Below are positions 53,877 through 61,952 of a DNA stretch of 64,000 nucleotides, piece after piece. Under the pieces are notes generated by a model. It searched no databases, had not been told where the DNA came from, and worked only from the letters and a program-made list of their open reading frames with translations. This DNA is from Nemorincola sp044225795. Its GTDB lineage: Bacteria; Bacteroidota; Bacteroidia; Chitinophagales; Chitinophagaceae. The position numbers were made by a program, and so were the translations under genes. The stretch covers positions 310,001-374,000 of the forward strand of contig JBGAIF010000003.1 of the NCBI GenBank assembly GCA_044225795.1, in the 5' to 3' direction. Positions within the stretch are counted from its first letter, which is position 1; the number at the start of each line of letters is the position of its first letter.

Positions 53877-53877
53877 T

Positions 53878-54252
53878 ATGAGCTATAAAAATCTTGAGGT
53901 ATGGCAACTGGCTCGCGAGGTATCAATAGATATTCATAAGATGTCTTTGGCGCTGCCAAAGTTTGAATTGTATGAGGAGGGGTCGCAGATACGCAGATCG
54001 TCGAAGTCAGTAAGAAGTAATATAGTTGAAGGGTATGGACGGAGAATGTATAAACAGGAGTTTGTCCGTTTCCTGTCTTTTGCCATAGCTTCCAATGATG
54101 AGACTTTGGATCATCTCGAAACCCTTTTCGAGACAGGGTCGTTGACAGATAGGGTATTGTTTGAGCAGTTGTCACAACAGATAGATATATTGGGTAAGAA
54201 AATTAATAATTTCCTAACAGCAGTACAGAAAGGGCATCAGAGTGCGAGGTGA
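53878..54252 (+). CDS. Four-helix-bundle protein (23S rRNA intervening-sequence/S23 family)
   Basis: 124 residues: MSYKNLEVWQLAREVSIDIH, LYEEGSQIRRSSKSVRSNIVEG, YKQEFVRFLSFAIASNDETLDHLETL (each shown in part). This is the IVP/S23 family, first seen inside 23S rRNA intervening sequences and structurally like Avd of diversity-generating retroelements; free copies have no known role. Both sides carry the same GATGCTTGATG-type repeats in inverted order, so the gene may travel with them. Confidence 0.85.
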   Translation: MSYKNLEVWQLAREVSIDIHKMSLALPKFELYEEGSQIRRSSKSVRSNIVEGYGRRMYKQEFVRFLSFAIASNDETLDHLETLFETGSLTDRVLFEQLSQQIDILGKKINNFLTAVQKGHQSAR

Positions 54253-54376
54253 TGCTTGATGCTGGGTGCTGGATACTGGATGCTTGATGCTTGATGCTTG
54301 ATGCTTGATGTTGGCATCCCTTCAATCAAGTATCTCTTCCATCGAGTATCCCTTCCATCCAGTATCCCTTTTATCC
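54252..54376 (+). repeat. Repeat block D, inverted, right flank of the IVP gene
   Basis: Left half (54252-54313) has four or more GATGCTT(GAT) units; right half (54314-54376) holds the reverse form (CATCCCTTCAATC at 54315-54327, ATCAAGTATC, CATCCAGTATC). A large imperfect hairpin can form. Confidence 0.6.
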
Positions 54377-54386
54377 GGAAAACGCT

Positions 54387-54394
54387 TAGTTTTG
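54387..54394 (+). promoter_or_regulatory. -7 box directly before nadD
   Basis: TAGTTTTG, full TAnnTTTG match, four bases before the ATG at 54399; predicted leaderless message. Confidence 0.35.
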
Positions 54395-54398
54395 CCGT

Positions 54399-54971
54399 AT
54401 GCACATCGGGTTGTATTTCGGCAGTTTTAATCCTATACACACAGGCCATCTTATAGTAGCGAATCATGTGGTGTCGCACACCGACATTGATAAGATATGG
54501 TTTGTAGTGTCGCCGCACAATCCGCTCAAAGATTCACACTCGCTGCTGAATGAGTATGATCGCCTGCACCTGGTGAACCTGGCGATAGAAGGCAACAACA
54601 AGTTCAGGGCCAGCAATGTGGAGTTTCACCTGCCAAAGCCGTCTTATACAATAGATACCCTGACGTACCTAACGGAGAAATTTCCGCTGGAGAAGTTCAC
54701 GGTTATCATGGGTGCCGACAGTTTTCAGAACATACACCGCTGGAAGAATTTTGAACAACTGGTGGCACAGTATTCATTTGTGGTCTATAACCGCCCCGGC
54801 TTTGATATAGAAGATACCTTTGGCGCCAACGTGACCATACTGGACGCGCCGCTGCTGCAGATATCGAGCACGTACATACGCCGCCAGATCAAGGAGAAGA
54901 GGTCTATACGCTACATAGTGCCAGATGCGGTGGAGCAGTATATAGTGGAGAATAAGTACTACCTGAAGTGA
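54399..54971 (+). CDS. nadD: Nicotinate-nucleotide adenylyltransferase
   Basis: 190 residues; turns nicotinate mononucleotide into deamido-NAD. GSFNPIHTGHL at 8-18 is the nucleotidyltransferase HxGH motif; FVVSPHNPLK, PSYTIDTLTYL, IMGADSFQNIHRWKN and ISSTYIRRQI (the ISSTxIR motif) follow at normal spacing. Length is normal. Confidence 0.96.
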   Translation: MHIGLYFGSFNPIHTGHLIVANHVVSHTDIDKIWFVVSPHNPLKDSHSLLNEYDRLHLVNLAIEGNNKFRASNVEFHLPKPSYTIDTLTYLTEKFPLEKFTVIMGADSFQNIHRWKNFEQLVAQYSFVVYNRPGFDIEDTFGANVTILDAPLLQISSTYIRRQIKEKRSIRYIVPDAVEQYIVENKYYLK

Positions 54972-55123
54972 TCAGCTTATCTGTTGATTGGTGAATTAGC
55001 AAAGCTTTTTGTTAATACTGATATATATCAGCCCCGGCAATAATGCAATATCGTACCTTTGGTATGACTTTTGAAGGTAGTATATCATCAAAAGTATCTG
55101 AATAACACCCAAATTCTAATTTT

Positions 55124-55318
55124 ATGGCAAAGATCGGAAACACCATTGCTACGTTGCTCGTAGGTGCGGCTATAGGGGCTGCGGTGGGTTATGTGCTGGC
55201 AACAGACAAAGAAACACGTGAGGAAGACCTCGCAAAACTGAAGAACAATCTCAACAACCTGAAGGATAAGTTCTCGAAGAAGGGAATGGAACTGGAAGAC
55301 GAGATATACCATTCATAA
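55124..55318 (+). CDS. YtxH-like small membrane protein
   Basis: 64 residues: one Gly/Ala helix (TIATLLVGAAIGAAVGYVLA), then a charged amphipathic tail (KETREEDLAKLKNNLNNLKD). YtxH proteins are small stress-linked membrane proteins. First of a three-gene unit (gaps 12 and 2 bases). A TACCTTTG box at 55054-55061 may start it, with a leader of about 55 bases. Confidence 0.85.
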   Translation: MAKIGNTIATLLVGAAIGAAVGYVLATDKETREEDLAKLKNNLNNLKDKFSKKGMELEDEIYHS

Positions 55319-55330
55319 TCTGCATACCTG

Positions 55331-55741
55331 ATGAGTATATTCAGCCGTATCAAGGATAGGGTAACAGCATACGTAGATACGTATGTGAAGTTGATGAAGC
55401 TCAACTTCATAGAAGGCGCCGCGAAGATGGTGAGCTTCTTCCTGTTCGTGATGATCTGCCTGTTCATAGTATTCGTGACCATAGTATTTGTGGGCTTCGG
55501 TATCTCTGAATCGCTGGTGGCGCTGGGTATGTCGCAACTGGGGGCGTATTTTATCACCGCAGGAGTTTACTTGTTATTACTGTTCGTGTTTGTACTGTCG
55601 AGAAACGGGGTGCTTCGTTTCTTCGGAGATATGGTGGTGCGCATGATGACGGAAGGAGACGGAGCGGCCGCGCCGGGCGCGGAGCAATCTGCTGCTGGTA
55701 ATGATGCTGCGCAGCAGAAAAACAATAATCAGCCTTCATAG
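55331..55741 (+). CDS. Holin-X/phage-holin-superfamily-like membrane protein
   Basis: 136 residues: an amphipathic N-terminus (FSRIKDRVTAYVDTYVKLMKL), two helices (about 34-58 and 70-92), and an Ala/Gln/Asn-rich tail. This matches the DUF1469/Holin-X type of bacterial envelope proteins rather than a lysis holin; no phage genes are near. Confidence 0.75.
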   Translation: MSIFSRIKDRVTAYVDTYVKLMKLNFIEGAAKMVSFFLFVMICLFIVFVTIVFVGFGISESLVALGMSQLGAYFITAGVYLLLLFVFVLSRNGVLRFFGDMVVRMMTEGDGAAAPGAEQSAAGNDAAQQKNNNQPS

Positions 55742-55743
55742 AT

Positions 55744-56199
55744 ATGAATCTGTATCCAAATAAACTGAACGGCCTGGCCGAGCTGCAACGGGAGAAAGCC
55801 GTTGTTCGCAAGGAATTGCAAGAGGTGAAGATCGAAGAGCTGTTCACCATGGAGGGTGTGCTGGGCAAAAAGAACGCGATAGGCGAGGTGGCCGGGCTGG
55901 GTATGTCGCTGCTGAAGATACTGCCGCTGTCGAACCCGATAGTGGGTACGGTGGCCGGTATTGTTATGGACAGGCTGATGACACGCAAGAGCCGCGCGGC
56001 AAAACAGGGGAACGAAGAGAAAGAACATATGGCAGAAGGCCATGAGGGAGAGGAAAAGAAGGAAGGTGGTTTTCTGAAACGGGCAATTGTGGAGCTGCTG
56101 GGCGGCTATATGAAGTATAAAGCGGCAGAGCTCTCGTATAAGGGCGTGAAGAAGATGATAAAGAAGAAACCGGATACCGGGCACCACGACAATGAGTGA
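55744..56199 (+). CDS. Protein of unknown function after the holin-like gene
   Basis: 151 residues: charged N-terminal helix (LAELQREKAVVRKELQEVKI), a hydrophobic stretch near 55-75 (LLKILPLSNPIVGTVAGIVM), a highly charged linker (EEKEHMAEGHEGEEKKEGG) and a C-terminal helix with GGYMKYKAAELSYKGVKKM. Starts 2 bases after the previous stop. Likely a partner in one membrane-linked complex; no family recognised. Confidence 0.7.
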   Translation: MNLYPNKLNGLAELQREKAVVRKELQEVKIEELFTMEGVLGKKNAIGEVAGLGMSLLKILPLSNPIVGTVAGIVMDRLMTRKSRAAKQGNEEKEHMAEGHEGEEKKEGGFLKRAIVELLGGYMKYKAAELSYKGVKKMIKKKPDTGHHDNE

Positions 56200-56206
56200 A
56201 CGGAAA

Positions 56207-56240
56207 ACTAAAAGACCTGCAGCAATGCAGGTCTTTTAGT
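56207..56240. terminator. Bidirectional intrinsic terminator
   Basis: Fourteen-base perfect stem (56207-56220 and 56227-56240) with six-base loop, A- and T-rich flanks; between convergent genes. Confidence 0.88.
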
Positions 56241-56257
56241 TGGTATCATCAGTAATA

Positions 56258-57067
56258 TCATTCCGATTCGTGGAGGGCAAGGATAGGTATGCGGCTTTGA
56301 TGCGCCACCGCCTTGGTATGGCTGTGATGAAACAGCCCTTCAAAGAAGGAATGCCTGCGTGGTATCATCACCAGCATATCTGCGTTGCTGACGTTTACAA
56401 AAGACTCTATGGTGCTGTCTATATTGCCGGGCACTACATGATATTGCGGGTGCGCGGTGTGCAGCAGGTCTTTTACCACATTATCAATCTCACCGGGTGC
56501 AGAGCCTGTATGCGCATACAGCACATGCAGTTGTGCCTTCAATGCCTGGGTCATAGTGGCCAGTTGCAGGAATGGCTTATCATCATTATTGCGCTTGTTA
56601 TCGAAAGCAAAGCACACATTGCGAATGTGCTTGTAGGTCACGTTTGCGGGTATGGCCAATACGGGATATTTAAGGCTCCTGAACGCGGCAACGAGGGTGC
56701 TGTCGGGCCAGCTTGAGTTCTCCCCGGACAGGCTGTTGCCCACTACTATCATCCATGGAGCGGTGTTGGCGGCCACGTAATCTTCGATCACATCAGTGAT
56801 CTCGCCATAGAATACCTTGCCGGAGATGTTGACAGAGGGGTGCGCGCCGCGCAGTGTCTTTAGCACCTCATCCATATTCTTTTCGGCATCCTGCTGGGTG
56901 TCGTTGATGAATGTGGGAGGTATGGGCACATCGCTGAACATGAGCGGTATGCTGAATGAGTGCAGCACGGCAACGTCTGCGCCTTGTGCGGCGGCCAGTT
57001 GGCAGGCATATTGAACGGCGTTCATGCCTGTGTCGGAGAAGTCTGTGGCGGTGATGATCAGTGACAT
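56258..57067 (-). CDS. Tandem universal stress (Usp) protein
   Basis: 269 residues with two Usp domains. The first (1-140) begins IITATDFSDTGMNAVQYACQ and has WMIVVGNSLSGENSSW; the second (about 145-269) ends ADMLVMIPRRHSFFEGLFHH and IPILAL. The usual ATP-binding G-x2-G-x9-G(S/T) is degenerate in domain 2. Role in stress response by family; ligand not certain. Single gene. Confidence 0.9.
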   Translation of the reverse strand: MSLIITATDFSDTGMNAVQYACQLAAAQGADVAVLHSFSIPLMFSDVPIPPTFINDTQQDAEKNMDEVLKTLRGAHPSVNISGKVFYGEITDVIEDYVAANTAPWMIVVGNSLSGENSSWPDSTLVAAFRSLKYPVLAIPANVTYKHIRNVCFAFDNKRNNDDKPFLQLATMTQALKAQLHVLYAHTGSAPGEIDNVVKDLLHTAHPQYHVVPGNIDSTIESFVNVSNADMLVMIPRRHSFFEGLFHHSHTKAVAHQSRIPILALHESE

Positions 57068-57221
57068 AACTGCTTATTTTGCTTAAAGGTATAAAAAACG
57101 TGCCGATGGTAATATGATCTCGTACCAGGCACGGGGCACAGTTACAAATTTACGGGAATATCCCCCGTATTTTCACGTGTCTCCACAAGTGTAATGATTA
57201 TGTTATATACGGTGGTTGTTG

Positions 57222-57229
57222 TACTTTTG
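57222..57229 (+). promoter_or_regulatory. -7 box of the M13 peptidase gene
   Basis: TACTTTTG, full TAnnTTTG match; predicted start near 57235, leader about 22 bases. No good TTTG upstream. Confidence 0.4.
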
Positions 57230-57257
57230 CCCTTCAATTAAATAAATTTTTGAACGT

Positions 57258-59312
57258 ATGCAGTTGAAACAAGTGTTACTTGCAGGGGCGGCCGTGGTGG
57301 CCATGGCATCCTGCGGGCAGCAAAAAGGAGACAACAAGGGAGCAGAGGCCGGAAGCCGTAACCTGCTGGACCGCGCCAACATGGACACCACAGTGAGCCC
57401 GGGCGACAACTTTAACCTCTATGCCAATGGCGCATGGTTGAAGAAGAACCCAATCCCGAAGTCTAAGACGCGCTGGGGCAGTTTCAATGAACTGCAGGAG
57501 AACAACTATAACGCGCTACATTCATTACTGGATTCTGCCGCGGCGGTTACCAATGCAAAAACAGGCAGTACCATACAAAAGGTGGGTGATTTTTACCGCT
57601 CCGGTATGGACAGCAACATGATAGACAAAGTGGGTATCACGTCACTTAATGATATCATGAACCGTATCAACAATGTGAAGGACGGCAACGACCTGATCAA
57701 TGAGATAGCGATGGAGCATACACAGGGCCTCGGTCCCGTGTTCAGCTTTGGTATCTCTCCTGATGATAAGAATGTAACGAGGGAGATCTGCCAGTTCGGG
57801 CAGGGTGGCCTCGGCATGCCGGGCAGGGAGTACTACTTCGATAAGGACGAGCGTACGACCAAGATACGTGAGGCGTACAAGATGTATATCCCTAAGATGC
57901 TGATACTGATGGGCGATGATTCTATCACCGCAAAAAAGGATGCGTCTGACATCTACAACCTGGAGTTGCTGCTGGCGGGTGCATCCATGACCCGTGTAGA
58001 TATGCGCGACCCTTATAAGCTGTACAACAAGATGACCACCGATGAGCTGAATAAGCTGACACCGGGGCTCAACTGGAAGACACTGCTTACCAGCCTCAAG
58101 GTGAACGGACAGGACACCGTGATAGTGGGCATGCCAAAGTTCTTTGCGGAACTATCTAAGCAAATGAAGGCGGTATCTGTAGAAACGTGGAAGAAGTATC
58201 TCAAGTATCAACTGGTGAACAGCCTGGCCAGCTACCTGAGCACTTCATTCGATACTACACGTTTCAACTTCTACGGCAAGACCATGCGCGGACAGCAGGA
58301 GCAGGAACCACGCTGGAAACGTGTGATGCAGGTAGTGGACGGTTCTATCGGAGAACTGCTGGGACAAATGTATGTGGACAAGAACTTCAAGCCTGAGGCT
58401 AAGAAACGTATGCTGGAGCTGGTGAACAACCTGCAACAGACCTATTCTGAGCGTATCCAGAAGCTGGACTGGATGAGCGATGAAACTAAGAAGAAAGCAC
58501 AGATCAAGCTGAACGCGTTCATGAAGAAGATCGGCTATCCTGACCACTGGAGAGATTACGGTGCGCTGACGATCGTAGGCAATGACTATGTGAAGAACAT
58601 CATTGCTTCATCTGCATTCGATTATAACTATCAGCTCAGCAAGCTGGGCAAGCCTGTTGACAGGACAGAGTGGGGTATGACACCTCCTACGGTTAACGCT
58701 TATTACAATCCGGCCTTCAACGAGATCGTTTTCCCGGCAGGTATTCTGCAATATCCGTTCTTTGACGATAAGGCAGATGATGCTGTGAACTACGGTGGTA
58801 TCGGCGCGGTGATAGGCCACGAGATGACCCACGGTTTTGATGACCAGGGTCGCCTATACAATGCAGAAGGTAACCTGAGCAACTGGTGGACTCCGGCAGA
58901 TTCAGCCAACTTCATGACCAAGGCTGATGTGGTGGTTAACCAGTTCAATAAGGTGATAGTGATAGACTCCAACCACGCCAACGGCAAACTGACAGAAGGA
59001 GAGAACCTCGCTGACCTCGGTGGTCTGAACATCGCTTACGAAGCATTCAAAAAGACCGCACAAGGAAAGGGCAATGAGAAGATAGATGGCTTCACTCCCG
59101 ATCAGCGTTTCTTCCTGAGCTGGGCACAGGTATGGCGTGCCAATACACGTCCTGAAGAAATGGCTACACGCCTGAAGACCGATCCTCACTCGCCAAGTGA
59201 GTTGCGTTGCAACATGCCTATCAGCAATATGGAGGCGTGGTACAAGGCATTTAATGTAAAACCAACAGATAAGATGTTCCGCCCCGAAGCAGAGCGCGTA
59301 AGAGTTTGGTAA
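57258..59312 (+). CDS. M13 (neprilysin-like) metallopeptidase lipoprotein
   Basis: 684 residues with lipobox VVAMASC (Cys near 21). The helical N-domain begins DTTVSPGDNFNLYANGAWLKK (shown in part). The peptidase domain has VNAYYNPAFNEIVFPAGIL, GHEMTHGFDDQG with Zn ligands His521 and His525 and catalytic Glu522, then ENLADLGG with the third ligand Glu582, and RVRVW at the very end. Length is that of the PepO/neprilysin family. It cleaves short peptides outside the inner membrane. A terminator follows. Confidence 0.95.
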   Translation: MQLKQVLLAGAAVVAMASCGQQKGDNKGAEAGSRNLLDRANMDTTVSPGDNFNLYANGAWLKKNPIPKSKTRWGSFNELQENNYNALHSLLDSAAAVTNAKTGSTIQKVGDFYRSGMDSNMIDKVGITSLNDIMNRINNVKDGNDLINEIAMEHTQGLGPVFSFGISPDDKNVTREICQFGQGGLGMPGREYYFDKDERTTKIREAYKMYIPKMLILMGDDSITAKKDASDIYNLELLLAGASMTRVDMRDPYKLYNKMTTDELNKLTPGLNWKTLLTSLKVNGQDTVIVGMPKFFAELSKQMKAVSVETWKKYLKYQLVNSLASYLSTSFDTTRFNFYGKTMRGQQEQEPRWKRVMQVVDGSIGELLGQMYVDKNFKPEAKKRMLELVNNLQQTYSERIQKLDWMSDETKKKAQIKLNAFMKKIGYPDHWRDYGALTIVGNDYVKNIIASSAFDYNYQLSKLGKPVDRTEWGMTPPTVNAYYNPAFNEIVFPAGILQYPFFDDKADDAVNYGGIGAVIGHEMTHGFDDQGRLYNAEGNLSNWWTPADSANFMTKADVVVNQFNKVIVIDSNHANGKLTEGENLADLGGLNIAYEAFKKTAQGKGNEKIDGFTPDQRFFLSWAQVWRANTRPEEMATRLKTDPHSPSELRCNMPISNMEAWYKAFNVKPTDKMFRPEAERVRVW

Positions 59313-59332
59313 TACCTGATCTGAAAAGCAGT

Positions 59333-59367
59333 AAAAAGCCCTTCACAATTATGAAGGGCTTTTTTTA
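59333..59367. terminator. Bidirectional intrinsic terminator
   Basis: Thirteen-base stem AAAAAGCCCTTCA / TGAAGGGCTTTTT between two convergent genes. Confidence 0.92.
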
Positions 59368-60213
59368 TCAGTTGTCCAGTTTCACTTCCAGCAGCACCGG
59401 CCAGTTCTTACCGGTTATAAAGATGCGGTTGGTGGCGGCATCATAGGCAATGCCATTCAGCACATCAGGAGTATGTAGTCTGCCCGATATGGGAGCGATG
59501 TTCAGTTTCTGGCGCAGATCGCTGAGGTCGGCGCGGGCCACTACGCGGCCGGTGGCCGTATCTATCTTCAGAATGTTATCTGATTGCCACTGGTTGGCAT
59601 AGATATAGCCGTGTATCAGTTCCGGTTCATTGATCTCATTAACGGGCCCGTGCTCATCAATCACATGAAGCTGTTTCACTTCTTTGAAGGTGCCGGGATC
59701 GATAAAGTGCAGCACGTCCGAGCCATCATCAAAGATGAGCTGGTTGCCATTGTTGGTCATACCCCAACCTTCAGGTGCATTGAAGGTGAATGTGCCGGTT
59801 TGTTTCAGCGTGGCCAGGTCGTAAATAAAGCCCTTTCCTTCGCGATAGGTCAGTTGGTATATTTTTCCATTCAGTATGGTCATGCCTTCACCGAAGTAGC
59901 GGTCTTCCATCTTTGTGGATACGAGTACTTTACCGGTCTTCAGCTCTGTCTTACGAATATCTGAGTACCGGTACTGGCCTACGCTCTCGTACAGGAAACC
60001 ATCCCTGAATTCCAGACCTTCGGTAAATGCCTCAGTGCTGTGCGGGTACTGGTTCACAATGTCATAGCTCATGATGGCCGGCAACGGCACTTCATTGCTG
60101 TCGGTGGCAGTTGTCGCAGCGCCTTGTTGGGGTTCATTCTTACAGGCTGATATGAACAGCAGCAGCAGCCCCAGCAGCAGGTATTTATCAACCCGGTCTT
60201 TGCGTGGTCTCAT
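59368..60213 (-). CDS. Glutaminyl-peptide cyclotransferase-like lipoprotein
   Basis: 281 residues; lipobox LFISAC near 24. A five-bladed propeller of the plant/bacterial glutamine cyclotransferase family: YPHSTEAFTEGLEFRDGFLYES (shown in part), GEGMTILNGKIYQLTYREGKG, GWGMTNNGNQLIFDDGSD, NEPELIHGYIYANQW, and LNGIAYDAATNRIFITGKNWPVL. It closes N-terminal Gln to pyroglutamate, a modification seen on many exported Bacteroidota proteins. It overlaps the next upstream gene by 26 bases. Confidence 0.9.
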   Translation of the reverse strand: MRPRKDRVDKYLLLGLLLLFISACKNEPQQGAATTATDSNEVPLPAIMSYDIVNQYPHSTEAFTEGLEFRDGFLYESVGQYRYSDIRKTELKTGKVLVSTKMEDRYFGEGMTILNGKIYQLTYREGKGFIYDLATLKQTGTFTFNAPEGWGMTNNGNQLIFDDGSDVLHFIDPGTFKEVKQLHVIDEHGPVNEINEPELIHGYIYANQWQSDNILKIDTATGRVVARADLSDLRQKLNIAPISGRLHTPDVLNGIAYDAATNRIFITGKNWPVLLEVKLDN

Positions 60214-60805
60214 AGCGTTTGAATCCTATCGGGTTGCGGCCAATGATCGGTTGTTCTATCTGTGGCTGTTCCTGCATCTGTATCTGCTCTGCCATACCGG
60301 TGAAGCTGAATCTGTGGGCCAGATCCATACCCGTTGCTACAATGCGGTCCACCACATCCATAGTCAGAAGGCCGGGTTTGTCTATGACAGACAGGGCTAC
60401 GTCGTCCGGTTGTTTTTCATTAAGGTCGCTGTAGTGCGGTTGCAGCATGACCAGTATCTGCCCGGTAATGGTCGGGGTGAAGGTGATGCTGAATCCTTCC
60501 TCCACATATTCCTTACGCTCTCCCATACTGTTTCGGAACGTGATGAGCATGGGCATATCTCCCGAGCGGAACGATATGGACGGCATTTCGGCACAGGTAC
60601 CATGCATGGTCTCGTTAAAGGCATGCAGCACATCCACAAAGAACCCCTGCTTGTATTCCGACTTTTCATCGAGGTAGTCGGCTATCTTTTCGAGGTGTTC
60701 TTTCAGTTCTTCGTGTTTTGTCTGCCATTGCTGCCGGCGTTCCCGTACATGGGCCACGCCATCGGCATATTTATCGGCTACTTTCAGAATATCTTCCAGC
60801 ATCAT
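60188..60805 (-). CDS. Cytoplasmic protein of unknown function
   Basis: 205 residues from an ATG ATG pair. A helical N-terminus (VRERRQQWQTKHEELKEHLE) is followed by an alpha/beta part (LITFRNSMGERKEYVEEGF, FTPTITGQILVMLQPHYSDL) and a Gln/Pro-rich end. No family or motif recognised. It runs into the cyclotransferase gene, and both are probably one message. Confidence 0.65.
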   Translation of the reverse strand: MMLEDILKVADKYADGVAHVRERRQQWQTKHEELKEHLEKIADYLDEKSEYKQGFFVDVLHAFNETMHGTCAEMPSISFRSGDMPMLITFRNSMGERKEYVEEGFSITFTPTITGQILVMLQPHYSDLNEKQPDDVALSVIDKPGLLTMDVVDRIVATGMDLAHRFSFTGMAEQIQMQEQPQIEQPIIGRNPIGFKRYETTQRPG

Positions 60806-60813
60806 TATTTTAT

Positions 60814-60821
60814 TAACTTTG
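60814..60821 (+). promoter_or_regulatory. -7 box of the gene at 60837
   Basis: TAACTTTG, full TAnnTTTG match; predicted start near 60827, leader about 10 bases. It lies in the 31-base gap to the divergent gene. Confidence 0.4.
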
Positions 60822-60836
60822 TTTCAAATCCCTTTT

Positions 60837-61349
60837 ATGACAAAACGGGCCATCTTTTTTATGATCTTGTTCCTGACCCTGGACGGAACCGTTTCCTTCG
60901 CGCAAAATAGCATTTTCGCGGGAAAAGTATTGGATGAAAAAAACAAGCCGGTATCAGGTGCCCGTATCAAACTGAGCAGGGGTGGTAATGCCATTGATGA
61001 ACTGATGACGGATGAGGAAGGCTTGTATTACTCACAGATGTTGTCCCGCGGTAACTATAACCTTGATGTGGTGGCCAATGGTAAATACCTGAGATCGAAG
61101 AAGATATACCTGAAAGCGCATAGTGATGAGACCCTGTATTACAATCTCAGAATGCATGATGATAAACTGGAGATCGAGGAGACGTCCCGGGATCCTTTCC
61201 TGGCGGTAAAGCTTGAAAAAATGAACGGCGCTGATCCCCGCGGCATCATAGATATGGGTGGCAGGCAGATGGGCTTTTTCAGAACGGACACTAATGGCAA
61301 AGTGATTCAGGCTTCCTCCCGCCCCGAAGCACCGGGCAAGATGAGATAG
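60837..61349 (+). CDS. Secreted protein with carboxypeptidase-regulatory-like domain
   Basis: 170 residues from an ATG giving signal peptide MTKRAIFFMILFLTLDG... ending SFAQN. One domain (about 27-105) FAGKVLDEKNKPVSGARIKL, DEEGLYYSQMLSRGNYNLDV matches the CarboxypepD_reg fold, a seven-strand sandwich. The last 60 residues are charged and unassigned. Probably a surface or periplasmic accessory. Confidence 0.8.
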   Translation: MTKRAIFFMILFLTLDGTVSFAQNSIFAGKVLDEKNKPVSGARIKLSRGGNAIDELMTDEEGLYYSQMLSRGNYNLDVVANGKYLRSKKIYLKAHSDETLYYNLRMHDDKLEIEETSRDPFLAVKLEKMNGADPRGIIDMGGRQMGFFRTDTNGKVIQASSRPEAPGKMR

Positions 61350-61355
61350 TGATGG

Positions 61356-61946
61356 CTACCTCATCACCCCTATGTTGTTACGGAATATTTTCACCGCAAT
61401 AGCCAGTAATATCACCCCGAAGAACTTACGTACTACCAGCACCCCGGAAGGCCCCAGTATCCGCTCCAGGAAATTCACCGATCTCAGAGTGATATATATG
61501 ATCACGAGGTTGATACATATGGCGATCAATATATTGTAGTACTCATAGGCCGCTTTCAATGACATGACCGTAGTAAGCGTGCCGGAGCCCGCTATCAGCG
61601 GAAAAGCCACCGGCACCAATGTACTGCTCTTGGCCTCTGCGTTGTCGTGCTTGAAGAATTCCAGTCCCAGTATCATTTCCAGCCCCAGGATGAAGATGAC
61701 GATGGAGCCCGCTATGGCAAACGACTTGATATCGAGACCCATGAATTCCAGCATCCGCTCTCCTATAAAGAAGAACAGCAGCATCAGGGCGCCTGCTACC
61801 GCAGTGGCCAGCAGAGCATTGATATCGCCCACTTTCTTTTTGATAGATATGATGACCGGCAAAGAGCCCAATACATCTATTACCGCAAAAAGCGTAAAGG
61901 TGACCGTAACGATCTGCGAAATGTCTGTTTTGTTGAGTACGCTCAT
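61356..61946 (-). CDS. MarC-family membrane protein
   Basis: 196 residues with six hydrophobic helices. IVTVTFTLFAVIDVLGSLPV at the start, FIGERMLEFMGL, ILGLEMILGLEFF and VPVAFPLIAGSGTLTTVMSL (the conserved P-L-I-x-G-P/S-G loop) are family marks. MarC proteins were once tied to multidrug resistance but the role is unknown. Seven bases after the VIT1-like gene; probable operon. Confidence 0.92.
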   Translation of the reverse strand: MSVLNKTDISQIVTVTFTLFAVIDVLGSLPVIISIKKKVGDINALLATAVAGALMLLFFFIGERMLEFMGLDIKSFAIAGSIVIFILGLEMILGLEFFKHDNAEAKSSTLVPVAFPLIAGSGTLTTVMSLKAAYEYYNILIAICINLVIIYITLRSVNFLERILGPSGVLVVRKFFGVILLAIAVKIFRNNIGVMR

Positions 61947-61952
61947 TTTATC

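Noticed and set aside
53878..54252. Avd protein of a diversity-generating retroelement
   Set aside because: No reverse transcriptase and no template/variable repeat pair nearby; family fits the free IVP/S23 group.
52884..54376. Short repeats as a CRISPR array
   Set aside because: Units are degenerate, vary in length, lack equal spacers and no cas gene is present.
55331..55741. Phage holin and prophage remnant
   Set aside because: No other phage gene; the protein fits envelope proteins of the Holin-X type beside YtxH.
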